DNA from: XYA12-FULL-58-9 sp001798605 | GTDB taxonomy: Bacteria; Myxococcota; XYA12-FULL-58-9 | Direction: 5' to 3' | Assembly (NCBI GenBank): GCA_036736205.1 | Contig: DAINMX010000034.1 | Coordinates: forward strand, 1-39,918 | DNA: 39,918 bases | In this document: in pieces, positions 26,424-35,005 of the stretch | Numbering within the stretch: the first letter of the stretch is position 1 | How the letters are laid out: the number at the start of each line of letters is the position of its first letter | Translations under genes and position numbers: made by a program | Notes under the pieces: model-generated | The model's input: the letters and a program-made list of their open reading frames with translations, nothing else | Database searches by the model: none | Told to the model about the DNA's origin: nothing

Positions 26424-26606
26424 GGCCGCGCTACCTATCATGAAAGCCCGCGCCACGTCTTGCGCAAACATGGATCGTAAGCATTTTGATTCGAGCGCAA
26501 AGCGAGGAACAGGAGACGACAACAGGGGGCGTTCGAGGTCATGCCTCAGGTGGAGAGACGTGACATTGTTGCACTTCGACAAGCCTACTAAGGGGAGGAA
26601 ATTCAC

Positions 26607-27029
26607 ATGCGTGTCATGGTGATGGTCAAAGCGACTAAGAATTCCGAAGCCGGTGTCATGCCCAGCGAAAGGCTGCTCACCGAGATGGGCAAGTTCAACG
26701 AGGACTTGGTGAAGGCTGGCGTCTTACTTGCTGGGGATGGCCTCCATCCGAGCCGCACGGGCAAGCGCGTGCGATTCTCGGGCGGGAGGAAAAGCGTAAG
26801 TGATGGCCCGTTTGCCGAGACGCAGGAAATCGTCGCTGGTTACTGGCTTTGGCAAGTTAGCTCGATGGAGGAGGCCATCGAGTGGGTGCATCGCTGTCCA
26901 GAACCCATGCCGGGTGAGGAGTCGGAGATCGAGATCCGCCCGGTATTTGAGGCCGAAGACTTTGGCAAAGAGCTCACGTTGGGGCTGCGAGAGCAAGAAC
27001 AAAGACTGCGGGAGGCGCCAAACAGATGA
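26607..27029 (+). CDS. YCII-related domain protein
   Basis: A 140-residue protein with the YCII-related (DGPFAET) signature at about residues 68-75 and the E-E-A-I-x-W helix. A strong ribosome-binding site (GGGGAGGAAA) precedes the ATG. Family members are dimeric ferredoxin-like folds, often associated with extracytoplasmic sigma factors or with small-molecule metabolism; no sigma factor is seen here. Its stop overlaps the start of the OmdA-like gene by ATGA, indicating a two-gene operon. Confidence 0.85.
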   Translation: MRVMVMVKATKNSEAGVMPSERLLTEMGKFNEDLVKAGVLLAGDGLHPSRTGKRVRFSGGRKSVSDGPFAETQEIVAGYWLWQVSSMEEAIEWVHRCPEPMPGEESEIEIRPVFEAEDFGKELTLGLREQEQRLREAPNR

Positions 27030-27292
27030 CAGTTTTCGTGGATCTTCTGCGCGAAATAGCCACGGGTGCAGTGCATGAAGTCCCTGCTGACCTACACAAA
27101 GCCCTCACTGCTGCTCCAAAAGTACGCGCGTTGTGGAATAGCCTTACGCCACTTGCTCGCAATGAATGGATTTGTTGGATTGTTTCTGTCAAGAAACCGG
27201 AAACCCGAAAACACCATATAGAGCGAGCATGCGAAGATCTTCTCAAAGGAAAGCGCCGACCATGTTGTTGGCCTGGTTGCCCTCACCGTTGA
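27026..27292 (+). CDS. YdeI/OmpD-associated (OmdA) family small protein
   Basis: An 88-residue protein that fits the OmdA C-terminal helical module: V-P-A-D-L-x-x-A-L near residue 19, L-x-P-L-A-R-N-E-W-x-x-W-I and K-K-P-E-T-R-x-x-x-I-E-R-A. Members of this family are sometimes called bacteriocin-protection proteins, but their activity is not well defined. The C terminus has an unusual Cys/Pro-rich end (CCWPGCPH), possibly shifted from the ancestral end. It overlaps the YCII gene by 4 bp. Confidence 0.72.
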   Translation: MTVFVDLLREIATGAVHEVPADLHKALTAAPKVRALWNSLTPLARNEWICWIVSVKKPETRKHHIERACEDLLKGKRRPCCWPGCPHR

Positions 27293-27431
27293 GATGTACT
27301 TCTTTCGTGGGGCATGCTTCGTTGACGCGTTTCCCCATTTGATCCCTGGTGTCTCCGGTCAACGCATGCAACGTGCGAAGCTCGTCGCATGTTGGTACCT
27401 GTTTGTCGGGCTCAGGAGTTCAGCAGTTCAG

Positions 27432-27572
27432 CAGTTCAGTATCTATCACGTGCAGATCGTTGGTCGCTCTGATAAGCTCCGCCAGCGGAGCTATGCGATT
27501 TCACTCGAGCGGAAGGTCAAACACCCCGCGGTGGTCGCCATCTGCGAGGTGGCGCGAAAGAGCTTCACGTAG
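27432..27572 (+). pseudogene. 3' remnant of an nhaR-like LysR regulator gene
   Basis: The last 46 codons of an open frame ending at 27572 strongly resemble the C terminus of NhaR-type LysR regulators: V-G-R-S-D-x-x-R-x-x-x-Y-A-I-S-x-E-R-K-V-K-H-P-A-V-V-A-I. No DNA-binding domain or upstream sequence of a regulator is present, so this is a truncated relic. Just before it are three tandem GTTCAGCA-type octamers (about 27417-27442). The rest of the 329-bp stretch 27293-27621 holds nothing else I can support apart from the ribosome-binding site of the CheB/CheR gene. Confidence 0.55.
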
Positions 27573-27621
27573 GGCCGGAAGGACGTATCGTGTCAGCCGC
27601 TCGTTCGGTACGAGGTGTCAC

Positions 27622-30600
27622 ATGAAGGGCCGAAGTTCCAAGCGTTCGACCGAGCGCAAGCGCGCCAAGAAGACGGTGGACACAACGTCGCACTCGAAGA
27701 GCGCTCATGCGCAATCCAAAGACACGCGCCCCAAGACGACGCGGCAGCGAAGATCCGAGGCTGCTGCCGGTCCGGCGGCCAAACCAGGTGAGACCGTACG
27801 CGACGTGTTCCCCCTCGTAGCCATCGGTGCCTCGGCCGGTGGGTTGGAAGCGCTGGAACAGTTTTTCAAACACGTTCCCGCGACCAGTGGCATGGCCTTC
27901 GTCGTCATTCAGCACTTGGACCCAAACCATAAGGGCTTGATGCCCGAATTGCTCCAGCGCGTCACCGCCATTCCGGTCGTTCAGGTCAAGGACAGGTCGA
28001 AGGTAGAGCGCAACCATGTCTACGTGATCCCACCCAACAAAGACATGTCGATCCTTCACGGTGTCTTACACCTGCTTCCCCGGCCCCCGGGGTTGAATCT
28101 ACCGATCGACTTCTTCTTCCGTTCGCTCGCCGACGACATCCAGGAGCGCAGCGTCGGCGTCGTGCTTTCGGGGATGGGAAGCGACGGCACGCTTGGGCTG
28201 CGGGCCATCAAGGAGAATGGAGGGGTAACCTTCGTGCAGGAGCCGACGTCGGCCAAGTTCGACAGCATGCCTAGAAGTGCCATCGACGCCGGGCTTGCCG
28301 ACGTGGTCGCTCCCGTCGAGGAGCTGCCGGGCAAGATTATGACCTACCGCCAGCACGCTCGGTTCATCGAGCGAGCCGACACGCCACTGGAGAAGAAGAC
28401 GGAGAGTGAGTTGGAGAAGATCTCCGTGCTGCTCAGGGCGGAGACCGGCCACGACTTCTCGCTCTACAAGCAAAGCACCATCTACCGCCGGGTCGAGCGG
28501 CGAATGGGACTGCATCAGATTGGCAAGCTCTCGAGCTACGTCCGCTTCCTGCGTGAGAACTCAGGAGAGGCCAAGCTGCTCTTTAGGGAGCTCCTGATCG
28601 GCGTCACCAGCTTCTTCCGTGATCCACCGGCTTGGGAAATGTTCACAAGCGAAGTCATGCCCGCGCTCGCGTCGGCACACCCGATGGGTGGAACGCTGCG
28701 CGCGTGGGTGCCCGGCTGCTCGACGGGCGAGGAAGCCTACTCCCTAGCCATGGTCTTCAAGGAGGTGAAGGAGCACCTTGAGCCAGTCAATAACCTCACA
28801 CTTCAGATCTTCGCCACCGATCTCGATGAAGAGGCTATCGAGAAGGCACGGTCGGGTTTCTTCCCTGCCAACATTGCCGCCGATGTATCGCCTGAACGAC
28901 TCAGCCGATTCTTCGTGCACGAGGAGCGCGGATATCGCGTCGCCAAAGAGATCCGAGAAATGGTCGTGTTCGCTTCGCAGAATGTCATCATGGCTCCGCC
29001 GTTCACGAAGCTCGACATCGTGTCGTGTCGAAATCTGCTCATCTACCTGTCCTTGGAGCTACAGAAGAAGCTCATCCCTCTGTTTCACTACTGCCTGAAT
29101 CCCTCCGGCATCTTGTTCCTGGGTAGCGCCGAGACCATCGGCGCGTTTTCCCACCTCTTCAGCCAGGTCGATGGCAAGGCGCGTCTCTATCGGCGAAGCG
29201 AGACAGGCGCCGCCGAGGTGCCCATCGCTTTCCCTTCCTCCTTCACGCCAAGGGCGACGGTGGCCGCGGGCGGGGTGCCCGCGACACGCTGGGCCCCTCC
29301 GGCCAACCTGCAAGTTCTGGCCGAACGAACGATCGCACAGCGCCTCTCTCCTCCAGTGGTGTTGACCAATGACAAAGGAGACATCGTCTACATCAGCGGA
29401 CGGACGGGGAAGTACTTGGAACCCGCCGCTGGCAAGACCAACGTGAACGTCTTCGCGATGGCGCGCGAGGGACTCCGCTACGAGCTCTCCGGAGCCTTCT
29501 CAACAGCGTTGAAGAGTGAGCGTCCCGCCATCGTGCGGGGGCTGGAGGTGGGCACCAACGGCGGCACCCAGACTATCGACCTCACCGTTCAAAAACTCAC
29601 TGAGCCGAGGGAGCTCGAGGGAACGATGATGATCGTCTTCGCGGACGTGCCGAAGCCCTCGGCACCGGCCCGGAGGCAGAAAGCTGGCCGGAGTCCCACC
29701 AACGACACTCGGCTCGCGGAGATGACGATGGAGTTGCAGCAGGCGCGCGAGGAGCTGCTGTCATCTCAAAACAAGGTGCAGACCTCGCAAGAGGAGCTCA
29801 TGTCCGCCAACGAAGAGCTGCAGAGTGCCAACGAGGAGCTGCAAAGCGCCAACGAGGAGCTGACCAGTTCCAAGGAGGAGCTGCAGTCGATGAATGAGGA
29901 GCTGCAGACAGTCAACCGCGAGCTCCAGGCCAAAGTGGATGAGCAGACTGAGACCAACGACGACATGAAGAACCTCCTGAACAGCACCGAGATCGCAACG
30001 CTCTTCTTGGACAGCGAGTTGCGCGTGAGGCGCTTCACCCCACAGGTCACCAAGGTCATCAATCTCATCTCTGGTGACGCAGGACCTCCCTTGACCGATA
30101 TCGTGACGACTCTCGACTATCCTGAGTTTGCCGATGATACGCGGGAGGTGCTGCGAACGTTGATCTTCAAGGAGAAGATGGTCGCCGCAAGTCACGAGCG
30201 CTGGTTCTCGGTCCGCATTATGCCCTACCGCACTCAGGCGAACGTGATTACCGGCTTGGTGATCACCTTCGTCGACGCGAGCGTCTCCAAGGCGCTCGAG
30301 GCAGCGCTGCGGAAGGAAGAGGGCGACCTCAGGAAACTGGCTGATTCCCTGCCCCAGCTGGTCTGGAGCAGTCGGGTCGATGGCACCTTCGACTATCTCA
30401 GCCGCCAGTGGCTCGAATACACCGGCCTCCCCGAGCCAGATCAACTTGGCAACGGATGGCTTGAGCAAGTCTCTCCCGACGATAGGGAACGGGTCCGGAC
30501 CGAGTGGAAGGCGGCCGTCAAGTCTGGCGCCACCTTTGACAGCGACTTTCGTATCCGGAGCGCAAGCGGCGCTTGCCGTTGGTTCAAGGCTCGTGCCGCG

Positions 30601-30735
30601 CCGATTCGTGATACACAGGGGCAGATCGTGAAATGGTACGGGACCAGCACTGACATTGACGACATCAGGCCGGGGGACAAGACGGAAAGGCAATTGTCAG
30701 AGGGAACCACGAGCAACCTAGACAAGCATGGGTGA
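27622..30735 (+). CDS. CheB-CheR-PAS fusion protein without kinase domain
   Basis: The ATG at 27622 (GAGGTG upstream) gives 1037 residues; longer in-frame starts run through the nhaR remnant. After a 65-residue basic, disordered N terminus come: CheB methylesterase (GASAGG, IQHLDPNHKG and GMGSDGT supply the Ser-His-Asp triad), CheR methyltransferase (GCSTGEE for SAM, ATDLDEEAIE, SCRNLLIYL), a long coiled coil with N-E-E-L-x-S-A heptads, and two PAS domains (about 760-880 and 900-1020). Many relatives end in a histidine kinase; this one stops about 20 residues after the last PAS. No response-regulator receiver domain precedes CheB. It may sense and signal through methylation or partner proteins such as the PAS protein downstream. 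Confidence 0.9.
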   Translation: MKGRSSKRSTERKRAKKTVDTTSHSKSAHAQSKDTRPKTTRQRRSEAAAGPAAKPGETVRDVFPLVAIGASAGGLEALEQFFKHVPATSGMAFVVIQHLDPNHKGLMPELLQRVTAIPVVQVKDRSKVERNHVYVIPPNKDMSILHGVLHLLPRPPGLNLPIDFFFRSLADDIQERSVGVVLSGMGSDGTLGLRAIKENGGVTFVQEPTSAKFDSMPRSAIDAGLADVVAPVEELPGKIMTYRQHARFIERADTPLEKKTESELEKISVLLRAETGHDFSLYKQSTIYRRVERRMGLHQIGKLSSYVRFLRENSGEAKLLFRELLIGVTSFFRDPPAWEMFTSEVMPALASAHPMGGTLRAWVPGCSTGEEAYSLAMVFKEVKEHLEPVNNLTLQIFATDLDEEAIEKARSGFFPANIAADVSPERLSRFFVHEERGYRVAKEIREMVVFASQNVIMAPPFTKLDIVSCRNLLIYLSLELQKKLIPLFHYCLNPSGILFLGSAETIGAFSHLFSQVDGKARLYRRSETGAAEVPIAFPSSFTPRATVAAGGVPATRWAPPANLQVLAERTIAQRLSPPVVLTNDKGDIVYISGRTGKYLEPAAGKTNVNVFAMAREGLRYELSGAFSTALKSERPAIVRGLEVGTNGGTQTIDLTVQKLTEPRELEGTMMIVFADVPKPSAPARRQKAGRSPTNDTRLAEMTMELQQAREELLSSQNKVQTSQEELMSANEELQSANEELQSANEELTSSKEELQSMNEELQTVNRELQAKVDEQTETNDDMKNLLNSTEIATLFLDSELRVRRFTPQVTKVINLISGDAGPPLTDIVTTLDYPEFADDTREVLRTLIFKEKMVAASHERWFSVRIMPYRTQANVITGLVITFVDASVSKALEAALRKEEGDLRKLADSLPQLVWSSRVDGTFDYLSRQWLEYTGLPEPDQLGNGWLEQVSPDDRERVRTEWKAAVKSGATFDSDFRIRSASGACRWFKARAAPIRDTQGQIVKWYGTSTDIDDIRPGDKTERQLSEGTTSNLDKHG
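29806..29868 (+). repeat. Three tandem 21-bp coiled-coil repeats
   Basis: Units 29806-29826, 29827-29847 and 29848-29868 each encode one heptad of the A-N-E-E-L-x-S type within the CheB-CheR protein. They form part of the linker coiled coil and are normal for this family, though the DNA-level identity allows slippage in steps of seven residues. Confidence 0.8.
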
Positions 30736-30805
30736 CAGTGGTTCTTGAAAGGCGGCTCGAGGCCGCAACGGTCACTGATAAGACACAGACGAAGGGAACT
30801 GTGAC

Positions 30806-31375
30806 ATGAAACGCAAGAAGAGCCATTCATCGGACGCCGCCGATCTTCATCGGCGTGCCGAAAAGCGTCTCAAGACGCTCAAGATCAAGAAGATTGCAGC
30901 ACGCAGCGGCGCGGCGGCAAGCCGGATCGCCCATGAGTTGAATGTTCACCAGGTCGAGTTGGCGATGCAGAAAGAGGAACTCCAGAGGGCACAGGCGAAC
31001 TTGGAAGCGGAGTTGGAACGCTACAACGAGCTCTACGACTTCGCCCCGATGGGCTACCTGACACTCGACAGCGCAGGAACCATTCAAAAGACGAATTTCG
31101 TCGCGGCACGAATCTTGGGGGGGGAGCGCTCCCGACTGGTCGGGGGGCGCCTCGGGCACTTGGTCTCTCGGGGGCACCGATCCATCTTCAAGGCCTTCCT
31201 CCATCGGATCTTCGAAAGTGAGGCCAAGGAAGTCTGTGAGGTGACGCTGGATCCAGGCACGGGCAAGAGCACTGGGCTCCAAGTGAGCATTGCGTTTGTC
31301 GGCGATGCCGACAACCCCCACGAGCCGCACCAGGATCAATCGTATCGGTCCGTCGCTATCACTCTGCGCGGATGA
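30806..31375 (+). CDS. Stand-alone PAS domain protein
   Basis: A 189-residue protein. A basic helical N terminus leads into H-E-L-x-V-H-Q-V-E-L-x-M-Q-x-E-E-L-x-R-A-Q (residues about 43-63), the helix that precedes PAS domains in many CheB/CheR-linked histidine kinases, then a PAS domain beginning at Y-N-E-L-Y-D-F-A-P-M-G-Y-L-T-L-D. There is no kinase or other output domain. It lies 70 bp downstream of the CheB-CheR-PAS gene on the same strand and may be a cognate sensor subunit, or the remaining front half of a former kinase. Confidence 0.8.
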   Translation: MKRKKSHSSDAADLHRRAEKRLKTLKIKKIAARSGAAASRIAHELNVHQVELAMQKEELQRAQANLEAELERYNELYDFAPMGYLTLDSAGTIQKTNFVAARILGGERSRLVGGRLGHLVSRGHRSIFKAFLHRIFESEAKEVCEVTLDPGTGKSTGLQVSIAFVGDADNPHEPHQDQSYRSVAITLRG

Positions 31376-31481
31376 GGTCGGTAGTCTCTCGCAAGAGCTC
31401 AGCGCGACTTCAATTTGTTGCACCAGTGCACGGCGGATACAGTGAGCCGCCGAACATCAATCCGGCACTGATTCATGGTAG

Positions 31482-31985
31482 ATGGCCATCATGCCCAAAA
31501 TGTCCAACGTCACCGTTCGTCGAGCCCGCATCGTCGATCTCCCGACCCTGGGGCGTCTCGGTGCAAGCCTGGCGCGTGCCCATCACCGTTGGGATCCCAA
31601 GCGTTTCTTCGTGGTGCCCAAGATGCACGAGGGCTATGCCTGGTGGCTGGGTCGGGAGCTCAAGAGCAGGAAGGCCGTCGTGCTGACGGCCGAGCGAGCG
31701 GGACGTATCGTCGGCTACGCTTATGGCCGCGTCGAGCCACGGGATTGGAATGCCCTTCGCGACGAATGCGGGGTCGCTGTTGACCTCATCGTGTCTCCAA
31801 GGGTCAGAGGTCAAGGCGTCGGTAGGATACTCGGCCAGGCTCTACTTGCCGCCTTCGAGAAGAAAGGCGTGCCCAGAGTGATCCTGCTGGCTGCGACGAA
31901 GAACAAGGATGCCCAACGGTTATTCCACCGGATGGGTTTCCGGCCGACTGTCGTCGAGATGGCGCTGGAGATTCGACGCCGTTAA
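31482..31985 (+). CDS. GNAT family N-acetyltransferase
   Basis: A 167-residue single GNAT domain. The acetyl-CoA pyrophosphate-binding motif is RVRGQGVGRILG (about residues 108-119), preceded by the V-D-L-I-V strand, and followed by N-K-x-A-Q-R-L-F-H-R-M-G-F near the C terminus, all as expected. Two further in-frame ATGs at 31491 and 31500 are possible starts; no strong ribosome-binding site decides. Substrate cannot be predicted. No operon partner is evident; the next gene starts 227 bp later. Confidence 0.85.
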   Translation: MAIMPKMSNVTVRRARIVDLPTLGRLGASLARAHHRWDPKRFFVVPKMHEGYAWWLGRELKSRKAVVLTAERAGRIVGYAYGRVEPRDWNALRDECGVAVDLIVSPRVRGQGVGRILGQALLAAFEKKGVPRVILLAATKNKDAQRLFHRMGFRPTVVEMALEIRRR

Positions 31986-32037
31986 CGGAAGGCAGTTGCC
32001 ACCTAGTGTCAACGTAACGAGACAAGCCCGGACAGTG

Positions 32038-32062
32038 CTGACACGATTGTCAGGCACGATTG
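32038..32062. promoter_or_regulatory. Inverted and direct repeats upstream of the radical-SAM cassette
   Basis: CTGACA-CGAT-TGTCAG (32038-32053) is a perfect 6-bp inverted repeat, and CACGATTG occurs twice (32042-32049 and 32055-32062). They lie between the GNAT gene and the lipoprotein gene and could be an operator or a weak termination structure; there is no T tract. Confidence 0.3.
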
Positions 32063-32211
32063 GCCGCGAGCGCCGATGAGCTGCCCAACCTGTGGTCTTA
32101 AGGGTACATTGCCAGGTGAACGCTCTTGGCATACACAGTGCAAAAGCTTTTCGACGAAGCCACCGTGTGCATGAAGCGCGCGAGCTGACCAACAGCCCAG
32201 GAGGCTTTGAG

Positions 32212-32622
32212 ATGACGAGATTATTCAGCAAGATAATTTGTGTCGTTGTCGGTGCAGTGTTGGGCGCGGCGGCGTGTGGCGAAGACGCAGTTGAATACGG
32301 CATGCCCCAAGCCCGCTACAAGATTGATGGGCAAGTGGTCGCCGCCGTTGGCAGCCAACCCGTCCAAGGAATTCAGATCGGTTTGGGAGGCGAGACGGTC
32401 ATCACAGACGCGAGTGGCAACTTCAGCCTGGACGTCCAGACCTTTCCATGCAACGACCAATGCCAGCTTGAGGTCAAGGATATCGACGGCGCCGACAATG
32501 GCGGGGAGTTCCAGGACAAGAACGTCGCCATCAATCCGACCAAGACGGCAGAAGGCGATGGCGACTGGGATGAGGGGACCTTCGAGCAGAGTGATATCGA
32601 AGTCCAGCTTGACGAAGTGTAG
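32212..32622 (+). CDS. Radical-SAM-associated lipoprotein (TIGR04134-like)
   Basis: A 136-residue lipoprotein; the ATG at 32212 follows an AGGAGG ribosome-binding site. The signal ends in AAAC (Cys 22). The mature part matches the rSAM-associated lipoprotein family known from Bacteroidota: E-Y-G-M-P just after the lipidation site, a carboxypeptidase-regulatory-like strand pattern with P-V-Q-G-I and T-D-A-S-G-N-F, and the diagnostic D-I-D-G-A-D-N-G-G-E-F...D-K segment (residues 90-103) followed by G-D-W-x-E-G. Cys 80 and Cys 84 flank N-D-Q. The family is thought to be modified by the adjacent radical SAM enzyme, encoded 20 bp downstream; the modification is not known. Confidence 0.85.
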   Translation: MTRLFSKIICVVVGAVLGAAACGEDAVEYGMPQARYKIDGQVVAAVGSQPVQGIQIGLGGETVITDASGNFSLDVQTFPCNDQCQLEVKDIDGADNGGEFQDKNVAINPTKTAEGDGDWDEGTFEQSDIEVQLDEV

Positions 32623-32642
32623 CCCTTCCCGAGATCGCTCCC

Positions 32643-33719
32643 ATGAGCCTCACCTCAAACATCAAGCGGTCCTTGGTGCCGCTGTATCAGCAGCATGCCC
32701 GAAAACTCCACGAGCTAACCTACCTCTTCTTTGAGCTGACGAACGAGTGCAATCTCACCTGCCTGCACTGTGGAAGCGATTGCATCAAAGACTCTGGCGT
32801 GCCCAATCTTCCTGCCGAGAAGGTCTTGGGTGTATTGGGCGATATCAAGAGCAAGAACGATCCCCACAAGATATCCGTCGTACTGTCCGGTGGTGAGCCG
32901 CTCTGTTACCCCAATGTGTTTCAACTGGGACGGCAAATCACCGGGCTTGAGTTTCCATGGGGCATGGTGACCAACGGGTATGCGTGGAACCAGAAGCGGG
33001 TGCGTCAGGCCAAGGAGTCGGGCATGTGCTCGGCGACGGTCAGCCTCGACGGTTTGGCCGACACGCACGACTGGCTGCGCGGCCGCCAAGGTTCCTACAA
33101 CAAGGCGGTCAACGCGATTTCTCTCTTGATCGATGAGAACTTTCTTCAGGCCATCGACGTGATCACCTGTGCCAACAGGCGCAATCTCAACCAACTCGAG
33201 GCAATTGCAGACAAGCTCGTGGCGCTTGGCCTCAAAGAGTGGCGTATTTTCACGATATCGCCTATAGGTCGCGCAACCGAGTTCAGTGATCTCTTCCTTT
33301 CGCCCAGTGAGTACAACCACCTGCTGACGACGATTCGGCGACTAAGAGAGCGCAGCGACATCGCCGTGAGGCTTTCCGAATCCGGCTATCTCGGCAAGCA
33401 CCACGAGCTGGACGTGCGCGACCAGTACTTCTTCTGTCGAGCAGGTATCAGCGTAGCAGGGGTGATGGTCAACGGTGATATCTTGGCGTGCCCAAACATC
33501 GACCGCAGGTTTCGCCAGGGCAATATCCACCAGGACTCCTTCATGGACGTTTGGGAACACAAGTACCAGGTGTTCCGCGACCGCGCTTGGATGCGTGTTG
33601 GTCGGTGCAAGGATTGTGGCGAGTGGCGCAATTGCCAGGGCAATTCGTTTCACCTTTGGAATCTCGACAAGAACGAGCCGAAGCTCTGCCATTGTAGAGA
33701 CTACGAGCTGATTGCGTAG
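32643..33719 (+). CDS. Radical SAM/SPASM enzyme of the rSAM/lipoprotein system (TIGR04133-like)
   Basis: A 358-residue enzyme. The radical SAM cluster motif CxxxCxxC is C36-C40-C43, within N-E-C-N-L-T-C-L-H-C-G-S-D-C as in the lipoprotein-partnered family. S-G-G-E-P is at 82-86. The C-terminal SPASM region has seven cysteines (265, 283, 322, 325, 331, 349, 351) with the C-x2-C-x5-C spacing for auxiliary Fe-S clusters, typical of peptide-modifying enzymes such as anSMEs and RiPP maturases. It is paired with the lipoprotein gene 20 bp upstream, its likely substrate. Best known from Bacteroides and relatives, so transfer into this genome is likely. Confidence 0.88.
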   Translation: MSLTSNIKRSLVPLYQQHARKLHELTYLFFELTNECNLTCLHCGSDCIKDSGVPNLPAEKVLGVLGDIKSKNDPHKISVVLSGGEPLCYPNVFQLGRQITGLEFPWGMVTNGYAWNQKRVRQAKESGMCSATVSLDGLADTHDWLRGRQGSYNKAVNAISLLIDENFLQAIDVITCANRRNLNQLEAIADKLVALGLKEWRIFTISPIGRATEFSDLFLSPSEYNHLLTTIRRLRERSDIAVRLSESGYLGKHHELDVRDQYFFCRAGISVAGVMVNGDILACPNIDRRFRQGNIHQDSFMDVWEHKYQVFRDRAWMRVGRCKDCGEWRNCQGNSFHLWNLDKNEPKLCHCRDYELIA

Positions 33720-33766
33720 TTGCAGGCTCAATCGGGTAGGAATCGTAAGTCGCACCTGCAATTTCT
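33720..33766 (+). terminator. Possible terminator after the radical SAM gene
   Basis: TTGCAGG (33720-33726) pairs with CCTGCAA (33755-33761), seven base pairs, followed by a short T-rich TTTCT. The 28-nt loop is long, but can fold further. It lies between convergent genes and would end the radical-SAM cassette. Confidence 0.3.
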
Positions 33767-33789
33767 ACCGACCATGGCATCGATCACAT

Positions 33790-34971
33790 TTACGTCAGCC
33801 AGTCTTGTGGCGGCTTTGAAAAGAACTCCTCGAGCGGGATACCATCCGCGCCCACGAGCCACACCTTAGCCTCCGGATACCGCTTCCGGAATGCAGCCAG
33901 ACCGCTCCGCCTCGCGGTTTTGCCACTCTTCACCTCGAGCGCCCAAGTGTTGTTGCCGTGACTCACGACGAAGTCGACCTCGAGATTGCCGTCACGCCAG
34001 TAGCTCACTCGCCACGGCGGGCCGTGCAGGTGGTTGAGTAGGTGTGCGCCGACTGCGTTCTCGACGAGTCGCCCCCATGTTGAAGGATCTCGGCGGATCT
34101 GGTCGAACGAATGTAGTGCCACGGCATTGATGAGGGCGTTGTTCCACAGGATGAGCTTGGGGCTACTTGCCCGGCGACGGACCTCACCGGCCGTGAAGAG
34201 CGGAGGCCCGGCGACGAGGAACGCGGTCTCGAGTAGGTTGAGATAATGAGCGAGCGTTGTGGTGTTGCCGGCGTCGTGCAGCTGGCCCAGCATTTTGTTG
34301 TACGAAAGGATCTGCGCCGGATACCCCGTGGCGAGGCCGAAGAGGTGTCTGAGCAGCGCGGGCTTGTTTACGGTTTGGAGTTGCAGGACGTCGCGGGCGA
34401 TCACCGTCTCGATGAGACTGTCGGTGACGTAGCGTTTCCACTGATCGACGTTGGTCGCGAACGGTGCGGCACCGGGGTATCCGCCGAAGTACAGCCACCG
34501 GTCGAGGTTCCACTCAAAGGCGTGCTGCATCTCCGGCCATGACCAGTGCATCATGCGGTGCAGGAAGAACCGGCCGGCGAGGCTCTCGGTCAGGCCCTTC
34601 TGGGCGAGCAACGCTGAAGATCCGAGCAGGAGAGGCCGGATGCGACCGCCAGTTTTGTGCTCGTTGTCCCACAGCTTCTTGGTGACCTCGGCCCAACCCG
34701 GAACTTTCTGGACTTCGTCAAGCACCAAGAGCACGGGGCCGCTGCCCGGGAGCCGCTCTGCCATCTGCCACTGGACTTCGATCCACTCAGGTGGGTATGG
34801 CGTGGGGGAATCGGCAGTGACGGAATGCGCCGGCCATTTGAGCTCCTCGACGATCTGCTGTGCAGCGGTCGTCTTGCCGACCTGGCGCGGACCGACCATG
34901 ACCTGCAGAAGCGGTGGCTCGCGGCGAAGGGATTCGAGGATCTCTGCGACGATGGGACGGGAGAAAAACAT
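33790..34971 (-). CDS. AAA+ ATPase with DUF4143 domain
   Basis: The ATG at 34971 gives 393 residues; a TTG four codons earlier (34983) is a weaker alternative. Walker A is GPRQVGKTT (27-35), Walker B LLVLDEVQK (81-89). The C-terminal DUF4143 region ends with L-E-V-D-F-V...A-L-E-V-K-S-G, a PD-(D/E)XK nuclease-like ExD...ExK pattern. These AAA_14/DUF4143 proteins are abundant orphans of unknown function. It converges on the radical SAM gene with 70 bp between. Its promoter carries three half-sites of an inverted repeat at 35006-35035. Confidence 0.87.
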   Translation of the reverse strand: MFFSRPIVAEILESLRREPPLLQVMVGPRQVGKTTAAQQIVEELKWPAHSVTADSPTPYPPEWIEVQWQMAERLPGSGPVLLVLDEVQKVPGWAEVTKKLWDNEHKTGGRIRPLLLGSSALLAQKGLTESLAGRFFLHRMMHWSWPEMQHAFEWNLDRWLYFGGYPGAAPFATNVDQWKRYVTDSLIETVIARDVLQLQTVNKPALLRHLFGLATGYPAQILSYNKMLGQLHDAGNTTTLAHYLNLLETAFLVAGPPLFTAGEVRRRASSPKLILWNNALINAVALHSFDQIRRDPSTWGRLVENAVGAHLLNHLHGPPWRVSYWRDGNLEVDFVVSHGNNTWALEVKSGKTARRSGLAAFRKRYPEAKVWLVGADGIPLEEFFSKPPQDWLT

Positions 34972-35005
34972 TCCTGAATCCAAACAAATACAGAGAACAC
35001 GTCAA

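Noticed and set aside
31431..31452. CGGCGG/CCGCCG hairpin upstream of the GNAT gene
   Set aside because: Isolated 6-bp GC stem without T tract or repeated half-site; could arise by chance in this composition.
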